Source: Talaromyces rugulosus
Lineage: Eukaryota > Ascomycota > Eurotiomycetes > Eurotiales > Trichocomaceae
Assembly: GCF_013368755.1 (NCBI RefSeq)
Contig: NC_049562.1
Coordinates: 248,001-312,000 of the forward strand
DNA: 64,000 nt
Reading direction: 5' to 3'
Position numbers and translations under genes: made by a program. Positions within the stretch are counted from its first letter, which is position 1. Every line of letters begins with the position of its first letter. The notes under the pieces are model-generated. The model was not told where the DNA came from and made no database searches. It saw only the letters and a program-made list of their open reading frames with translations. Below are positions 57,842 through 64,000 of this stretch, piece by piece.

Positions 57842-59243
57842 TTAAGTATACCACGTTGGCTGAGGAATCTCTCCCAAAAGGGCATATCGACCAAGTTCTC
57901 GGTTCTTGTATGCAACTGGATCATGGAGCGTGTGTGTTCTCAGATCGCGCCAGTACCGATCCAGTCCCACCTTCAACGACGTGGCTCTTGAGCCTGTCAC
58001 TTCAAACACGCCCGAGGTCACACGAAGCCCGACGTCGGTCGCAACGACTTTGACACTGGCAACCCACTCAGCGACCTCCCCACGCTCTTCAGCTGTGAGT
58101 TTGGTGTGATCACTACCATGCCCAGCAAATGCAGCAGCGAGTTGATCCCCAGCACGGTCAGCAAGAGCTTCTGCTGCACGCAGATGAGCAAAAAAGTTTC
58201 CATAGCGCTCCAAGATGTAGAACTCTTCCGTGGGGGACTGTTTACTATCTCCGCCAAATGGCCAGGCGCGTGTGTTGGCCACGGTGTACTTGGAGGCGTA
58301 TTCCAGTGCCCCGATTGCAATTCCGAGATAGAAATTGCCAAAGACAAGTTGTATGCTGCGTCCATCAGATATCCTGCTTTTGATATAGAAATGGAAGGAA
58401 AATTAGACTTACACCGGAAGCAACAGACTTCCCCAGTGTATCTGTAAGACGTTCGGTAAGGGCTTATGCTCAACGGCATCCCATCCAAGGGCATCGGCCC
58501 ATGGAGCTCGGACATTGTCAATCTTCACACCGCCCGATTCTGTCAAACGCAAGCCGATGTTGTGCCAGTTGTGAGCAAACTGTATTCCGGCTTGCTGGGA
58601 TGGCACGACCGCAAAAATATGATCAGTGGTGCCATCTACAACACCTTCGAGCACGGTGAGATCAGAAACGACACCGCCGGTGTTGAAGTGCTTTGCTCCA
58701 TTGAAGACGATACCCTCGCCGTCGACACTGATTCGGAGATCATTATCACGCGGATTCACTGCACCACCGACAAAGTAGTTGTTTGTGAGGACTAGTTTGT
58801 CAAAGCGATCGCTTTGCTCAGTTGTACCGACAATATCGGCTGTCCTCGACCACAGCAGATGGTAACCAAGAAGCATTCCAATCGATCTGTTCCAATCAGT
58901 TCCGTTTCTTCTTCTTTTTTTTTTGGCGATAGAGTCAATCTCACCCATCAGCTTTGGCGACTTCACGAATAACTTTATACCCCACGTTCCAGGGCTGCTC
59001 ACCGCCGCCGTATTTCTTTGGGCCAAGTATTTTAAGCAGGCCAGAGTGTTTGAGAAGCGCAACCTCTGCGGCGGGAGATTTATTCTCCTGGTCTCTTTTG
59101 ACTGCGTCTTGGGCTAACACCGCGGCCACCTCGCGAGCACGTGTGAGCCAGCCCTGTTCATCCTGAGGGATTTCGCTCCATTTGGATTTATACTCTTCGT
59201 AGACCGCAGGGTCCGTTGCTGGGAATTGGTCTGCTTGGCTCAT
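57842..59243 (-). CDS. acyl-CoA dehydrogenase-fold flavoprotein (DszC/SfnB-like)
   Basis: Exons 59243-58945, 58886-58413 and 58355-57842 join to about 428 residues. The acyl-CoA dehydrogenase fold is clear: helical N-domain (LKHSGLLKILGPKKYGGGE), SIGMLLGYHLLW, the flavin-binding strand region VDGEGIVFNGAKHFNTGG, IGLRLTESGGVKIDNVRAP, and the C-terminal helices LRAAEALADRAGDQL. The usual catalytic Glu of true dehydrogenases is not evident. The sequence style fits the flavin-monooxygenase branch (DszC, SfnB, dibenzothiophene or sulfone desulfurisation; fungal copies are often called thermophilic desulfurizing enzyme). Such proteins use reduced flavin and O2 on sulfur- or nitrogen-containing substrates. 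The aromatic monooxygenase follows downstream on the same strand. Confidence 0.82.
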
Positions 59244-60167
59244 TTCGTTGGTATTTCGCTGCTGTCTTCAAATATTGTATCGATATATTATAAAACTGAG
59301 TTGAAACGAAATATCCTGGATGCGTCCAAAAGACTCAATTTATATACTTCGATACATGGTGAATTGCGTGCTTGTCGAATGTTTTTCACATGGTGCCTTT
59401 CCACATGACGTGCTTTTACGGCGATATGCTGCGATGCAATGCGTGTGTACTTTGTTACCCAATCATGACATTAAACTCTATCAGATGCCTTAGAATTGTC
59501 GTCATTTCTCAAAACTATTGGAAATATGCATAAACATGCGGGGTTACAAAATAAAGGCCAATAGAAGCCACATCACCTAGGATAGAGATGGATCATGGAA
59601 CATGCAGGGTCCTGTATGACACTGATAAAATTGCATTGCCACAGCTTCATCTAGGAAACTGTAGTTAAGAGACGAATTTGATTTACTCTTAGGGGCCATT
59701 TTTTAACGGTTCGAGCTTGCAAGGATAAAATGCCACCACACGGATCTCGGTCCCTTGAAGGCAACTACACCGACTTCCGTGATAAGACATCAAGTCGGGC
59801 TTTAAAAACTAGGGTTTTGCTGCTTACATCATTCCTTTACTGTGTCGAATTTTGTGGCGGTCTTAAATGACCTTTCTAACTATTACCTTCCCCAAAAAAT
59901 CGGTGTATGAACATTAGGGCGGAGTTTTAATTGAAGCACTCATTCATCAACCCCTGAATATCTTTGGTCAGAAATCATGGTAAAAAGGCAAAGATCTAAA
60001 GTATAGTGGAAAAGAATAATACTGGTGTTTATTTAGAACAACGTGCTAATCAACAAGCCAACGCCGCAACGCCACGCAAGCTCCCCCTAATTCGAACCAC
60101 GCCAGTATTTTCCAGGTTATTTTAAAAGCTTATTGTAGACATACGACATGGGGTCCAGTAAAAATGT
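59244..60167. other. intergenic region
   Basis: Promoter of the flavoprotein gene and 3' flank of the carboxylesterase. No gene or strong repeat was recognised. Confidence 0.6.
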
Positions 60168-61823
60168 TTAGAAAGCAGTCTGCTGATGAAAATAATCCAT
60201 AATGAGTTTCACCTGTTCCGGCTTTGCAATTGGAACATTTTCAAACGCGTTGCCCAACTCCATGACAACCTGGGTGCCATCGGGCCTGTTGGGACTCCAC
60301 GTCACGAGAGATCCATTTCCGCTGTAAGAGTTGCCCTGGTTTGGATCGAGAGTTTTGGCAAAGTTGGCCCAGTATGCAGACATTTGCTCTTGGATCTCAA
60401 AGTCCACCTCGGTAAAAGGGTACTGGTCGACGTTGGCGTACAGCGCGTTGAGTGCATACATGATCTCAGACTGATGAAAAGCGCCCATATTCTGGCCGGG
60501 AGGAGCATGGGTCCAGTAGTAAGTGTAAAATGGGGACTCGGCGGATTTATACCACTCTGTGGCATACGCCCACGATCCGATCAAGGATGTATCGCGCGCA
60601 GCGGCATTCCAGGCCAGGTCCGCAGTCGTTTGGTTGTCATTATCCGGGTAGAGCTTCAAATACTGGGCAGACAGATTGCCGTATTTGAGATAGGTGTAAT
60701 ACTCGTATTGTTCAACGGTATAATCAGTTGAAAGGGCGGCACCAGATTCGTCCTTGGTGTTGCCAGTGATGACTGGGACGTCGTTGGCAGGCCCATTGAC
60801 GAGTGAATCGATATACTTTGACGGAATCACATAATCATCCAGGACAGGTTTGAATACCAGGGGATACATAGTCGACAGCGCAGTCACCCACCAGAATGTT
60901 TCATTGGTGACACGGTCCTGGGAACCGGTCAACAAGTCTTCCATTGAAAGGGTGCGTAACTCGGCGATTGTTGAGACATTGTGAAAGGTCGTATAGTTGA
61001 CTCCGTTGTTCAGCGCAGAAGACATATCAACGTACGAACATGCCAATCCTGCCAAAAGTGTGTCATATGGATACCTAATTCCTGACTCGGATATGCCGCC
61101 ATGAAAGTAACCGGTGAACAGCGGGCTGTTGACAGCGTGGTAGACCTGCGAAGATCCAAATGATTGACCAGCGACTGTAACACGATCGGGATCACCACCG
61201 AACTGGGCAATGTTCTTCTGAACCCACTTGAGGACTTCTAACTGGTCAAGAATACCATAATTGCCAGAGGTGTTGTGGCCTGTACGCTCGAAGCCCTCGG
61301 AGTTGAGCTCTGGGTGCGCTAGGTAGCCAAACGCATCATCGCGGCGATTGAACGTGATGAGGATGACATCTTTCAAGGCCATTCCACCGCCATACCACCA
61401 GGTATTATCGCTGGTCTCGTCGGACCCCTGGTTCCAGACCATAACTGGCAGCTTAGCGTCGACAGAGCCGGCGTTGGTCCAAATGTTAAGACTAAGGCAA
61501 TCTTCACTGATATACGTGTCCGAGCTGCTAGGGCAAGCAGGGCCAAACGTTGTCGCATTTAGAGTCTCGTTCCAAGGTTGGCGCGGTTGAGGTGGTTTCC
61601 ATCGGTTCTGGTAACCTGTATCTGCCGCAAATGGAATGCCCAGGTAGGCCGTCACGTTGGATTCGGACAGGCCAAAATAGGTCTCCAGAGTCGATTCATT
61701 GAAGTACTGAAAGCCTTGAACAGGTCCGTAAGAGGTTTTAATGACCTTATCCCAGAGCTGTGCATGAGCTAGTGTAGCACTTAGCGCTAGGGATACAAAA
61801 CCCTTAGCTACGGTTGAAGACAT
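60168..61823 (-). CDS. secreted type-B carboxylesterase, altered oxyanion motif
   Basis: A single exon of 551 residues with a signal peptide (GFVSLALSATLAHAQ). The type-B carboxylesterase/lipase layout is complete: YLGIPFA, SEDCLSLNIW (the EDCLYLN signature 2), the nucleophile elbow VAGQSFGSSQV with Ser221, the acidic residue probably Glu in GNTKDESGAAL, and His in MGAFHQSEIMYAL. There are many N-glycosylation sequons. The oxyanion stretch, usually VWIHGGGF, reads VWNQGSDET, and NYRLGAFGFL reads NRRDDAFGYL. The HGGG loop is therefore missing in place, although a GGG occurs a few residues later (WWYGGGM). This may change or reduce esterase activity. The enzyme is probably extracellular; the substrate is unknown. 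Confidence 0.9.
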   Translation of the reverse strand: MSSTVAKGFVSLALSATLAHAQLWDKVIKTSYGPVQGFQYFNESTLETYFGLSESNVTAYLGIPFAADTGYQNRWKPPQPRQPWNETLNATTFGPACPSSSDTYISEDCLSLNIWTNAGSVDAKLPVMVWNQGSDETSDNTWWYGGGMALKDVILITFNRRDDAFGYLAHPELNSEGFERTGHNTSGNYGILDQLEVLKWVQKNIAQFGGDPDRVTVAGQSFGSSQVYHAVNSPLFTGYFHGGISESGIRYPYDTLLAGLACSYVDMSSALNNGVNYTTFHNVSTIAELRTLSMEDLLTGSQDRVTNETFWWVTALSTMYPLVFKPVLDDYVIPSKYIDSLVNGPANDVPVITGNTKDESGAALSTDYTVEQYEYYTYLKYGNLSAQYLKLYPDNDNQTTADLAWNAAARDTSLIGSWAYATEWYKSAESPFYTYYWTHAPPGQNMGAFHQSEIMYALNALYANVDQYPFTEVDFEIQEQMSAYWANFAKTLDPNQGNSYSGNGSLVTWSPNRPDGTQVVMELGNAFENVPIAKPEQVKLIMDYFHQQTAF

Positions 61824-62437
61824 GATGGTGAATGCAAATGAAACAGGACCTGAACATCAAGACATGACCTTCTTCTCTTTTCAAATATCCAACTTTTATT
61901 CACCATTTTCCACGCTCTAGCTGGATATGTCGACTGATATTTGTGACATCAACACGCGTCGGTTCCACGTACATTCGTGAGGCCGGAAGAAGTTATAGCC
62001 GCCATTAGTTAAGTTTAATTTAAAGACGAAACTAAAACGAAACTATTATTAGCCTTATTTCATTATTGCAGAGTCGTCTCTACATGTACGATGCGGGTCC
62101 TTTTGTTATCGGAAATGATCGACCACAGGATTACGTGTCGAGGATACTAAGCCCCTGGTTATTTTTATTTTTTTAAAAAAAATTTATTGCAATATCGCCA
62201 CATTCACGAAAAGGGGAGTACTTGGCGATAGATTTAAATAGAGGACTGCTACTAAATCCTAGCCGAAGACACAAAAATAGCCAAAGTATGAATACAACAC
62301 TCGAGAATCGGTATTTAAGTTGGCCACTTTTATGGTACAAGCTATGAATTCATTCATCAGTGCAAACCTGTAAATACATTGCTCATTGATGTTGACTAAT
62401 GTTAATAATAGTATGTTGCAACATACGTACTCTCGTA
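61824..62437. other. intergenic, carboxylesterase promoter
   Basis: AT-rich; includes long A and T runs near 62160-62190. No gene was recognised. Confidence 0.6.
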
Positions 62438-64000
62438 TTACGAATCGAGAGCAAAGCATCGCTCAACACTAACACCATTATTCCCCCACCAATTCGGCAT
62501 CGCAATTTGCTTTCCTGATCCAAAAAACAGGAAAACTAACAACAAATTCAGGTTAAATCCGGCATCAAATGCGGCAGCCACCATGTAACCGTATCGTTTC
62601 CACGTGTCGAATCTCTTCCGGTAGTAGTAATACATGACCACCCAACCACCAATGATTGCGGAAGTGTAGCCAGTCGATATGTTACCGTAAAACATCGACA
62701 TTCCACCGCAGAATATGGTTATGTTCCAGAGATCAATCCGCCAGCGTGGGAAAAATCGGTGCAGAACATAAAGCGCAGGAGGTACAAGGGCACCGAATAG
62801 AAAAGACCAGGGAAGAGGAGAGAAGAGAGCCTGAGAGAATAAGCGTTTCGGTCCGATGATTGCGTATTGTACACCCATGGTATTGTAGCTTTGGATCTGC
62901 TGGCCGGTCCATTGGTTGAGAGGGTCAGGCGTCTTGCCTGTGAGATAGTCAAACTTTGTGTTTAATGCCCATCGAACGACTCCGTAATTGATCGGAACTC
63001 CCACCACGGAGCCGAATATCTGTGAGAAGAACACAAGCCGTGGTGGGATATGCATGTAATGCCCAATCTTTTGGTCTTGTAGCATGTATTGCGCCCGATA
63101 CCATGCATCTCCTGCAATAGCTCCGTATACGGAGGGACCGCAAGGGTGGTGATGGTTATTACCGCCAGCGGTGTGTACCAAGTAGCCATATATTAGTTCG
63201 TTGAACGTGCCCAGTGAAACCTGGTAATTTGATATGGCATAGAGCCAGCCCATTGGAACGACAACAATGCCACCGAAGAACAGGGCAACGAAAAGAGCCC
63301 AGATAGGAATCCACAGATATCCGCACCCAATGGAGATGATGAGAATAGCAAATGCTACCACGAACAAAGATACAAACCACCACAGAGGCACTTCCTTGTA
63401 TTGGCGCTGAATAACATTGAGTCGGTCATGATACTGATGGTTTATACTCTCGCCCTTCGCCTTGGCTTCCTTAGTGCGTGACTTGAACGCTCGACGGAAG
63501 TTCTCCGCCACCCGTGTGAAACCAAAAGTCAAGATCCAAGTGAATGCAGATGGTAATTTTGCGTAATCAAAAAACATGCTCCAAACATTCTGCAACCCAG
63601 TGTATGTTGGGCCAATTTCCGCATATGCGGTCTCGTTGAGCTGTAAATTCGATGTCAATATGTCCATTGTGGGATATGACGATCCATTTGCGGTGAGAAG
63701 CTTGTTTGACATCAGTCCGTGCTTGTAAGACCCTAGCTTCCCCCATTTTGCAGCTGGCAAAAGGACCCAACAGTTGAAAGCAAAAGCTATAAAAAGAATC
63801 ACTTGTGTCCAGAACGGTGTGAGCAGGATGGATGATCCATTCCAGTTAATATTAGACCAGTCCAGTGACAAATTCAGAAATCCCATCCCCCCGAGACCTG
63901 AACCTATAAAGTTGGCAACCGGATTCTCAGGCGCGACCCAGCAAAGGAAGGCCAGTGACGAAGTAAAAGGAAACGCGTATTCCGGAAGAAATTGCCACAG
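62438..64000 (-). CDS. OPT-family oligopeptide transporter, partial (C-terminal part)
   Basis: An open frame runs without break from the right window edge to the stop at 62438, giving about 520 residues of the C-terminal part of a protein that is usually 750-900 long. OPT features: FGFTRVAENFRRAFKSR, VPLWWFVSLFVVAFAILI, NELIYGYLVHTAGGNNHHHP-like region with QDQKIGHYMHIPPR, GVQYAIIGPKRLFSQALF, and the terminal MPNWWGNNGVSVERCFAL, a near-constant end in this family. It should move tetra- or pentapeptides, glutathione or metal chelates with protons across the plasma membrane. The N-terminal portion and any introns lie beyond the window. It is the second peptide-type transporter here besides the PTR gene. 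Confidence 0.92.
   Translation of the reverse strand: MWQFLPEYAFPFTSSLAFLCWVAPENPVANFIGSGLGGMGFLNLSLDWSNINWNGSSILLTPFWTQVILFIAFAFNCWVLLPAAKWGKLGSYKHGLMSNKLLTANGSSYPTMDILTSNLQLNETAYAEIGPTYTGLQNVWSMFFDYAKLPSAFTWILTFGFTRVAENFRRAFKSRTKEAKAKGESINHQYHDRLNVIQRQYKEVPLWWFVSLFVVAFAILIISIGCGYLWIPIWALFVALFFGGIVVVPMGWLYAISNYQVSLGTFNELIYGYLVHTAGGNNHHHPCGPSVYGAIAGDAWYRAQYMLQDQKIGHYMHIPPRLVFFSQIFGSVVGVPINYGVVRWALNTKFDYLTGKTPDPLNQWTGQQIQSYNTMGVQYAIIGPKRLFSQALFSPLPWSFLFGALVPPALYVLHRFFPRWRIDLWNITIFCGGMSMFYGNISTGYTSAIIGGWVVMYYYYRKRFDTWKRYGYMVAAAFDAGFNLNLLLVFLFFGSGKQIAMPNWWGNNGVSVERCFALDS

Overview
The window is filamentous-fungus (Ascomycota, Pezizomycotina) nuclear DNA. Genes carry short GT-AG introns, mostly 48-76 nt, and the families are typical of Eurotiomycetes: a Zn(II)2Cys6 regulator, fungal rhodopsin-like membrane proteins, a DMATS prenyltransferase, a LaeA-like methyltransferase and an FlbA-like DEP-RGS protein. 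An Aspergillus or Penicillium-type genome is the best guess; this is inference from gene style, not from a search. I reconstructed 28 genes by joining reading frames across splice sites. All splice models are predictions made by eye.

Left part (1-12.1 kb): an aldo-keto reductase of the pyridoxal-reductase type, cut by the window edge and carrying a one-base frameshift; a GNAT acetyltransferase behind a CpcA/GCN4-like palindrome; a Zn2Cys6 regulator; an MFS sugar transporter behind CreA-like sites; a second aldo-keto reductase; and a rhodopsin-like seven-helix membrane protein.

Centre (13.2-44.4 kb): a dense run of secondary-metabolism-type genes with no NRPS or PKS. In order these are an alpha/beta hydrolase, a PAL/HAL-type MIO ammonia-lyase, a DMATS aromatic prenyltransferase, two tandem-duplicated P450s, an extended SDR (DFR-like), a secreted BBE-type FAD oxidoreductase, a LaeA-like methyltransferase, an omega-like glutathione transferase, an O-acetylhomoserine sulfhydrylase, a PTR transporter, an IPNS-like 2OG-Fe(II) oxygenase, a class V PLP enzyme (isopenicillin-N-epimerase-like), an unrecognised gene with an in-frame stop, and a PEBP protein. 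A working hypothesis is deamination of an aromatic amino acid, prenylation, P450 and FAD oxidation, reduction and methylation. The GST, sulfhydrylase and PLP enzyme could supply or handle sulfur or nitrogen. The cluster borders are unknown.

Right part (44.4-64 kb): a 3-kb gene-poor stretch with small repeats, the FlbA-like DEP-RGS regulator, an amino-acid/choline-type permease, a second rhodopsin-like protein, a phenol-hydroxylase-type FAD monooxygenase beside an acyl-CoA-dehydrogenase/DszC-like flavoprotein, a secreted type-B carboxylesterase with an odd oxyanion region, and the C-terminal part of an OPT oligopeptide transporter that runs off the right edge.
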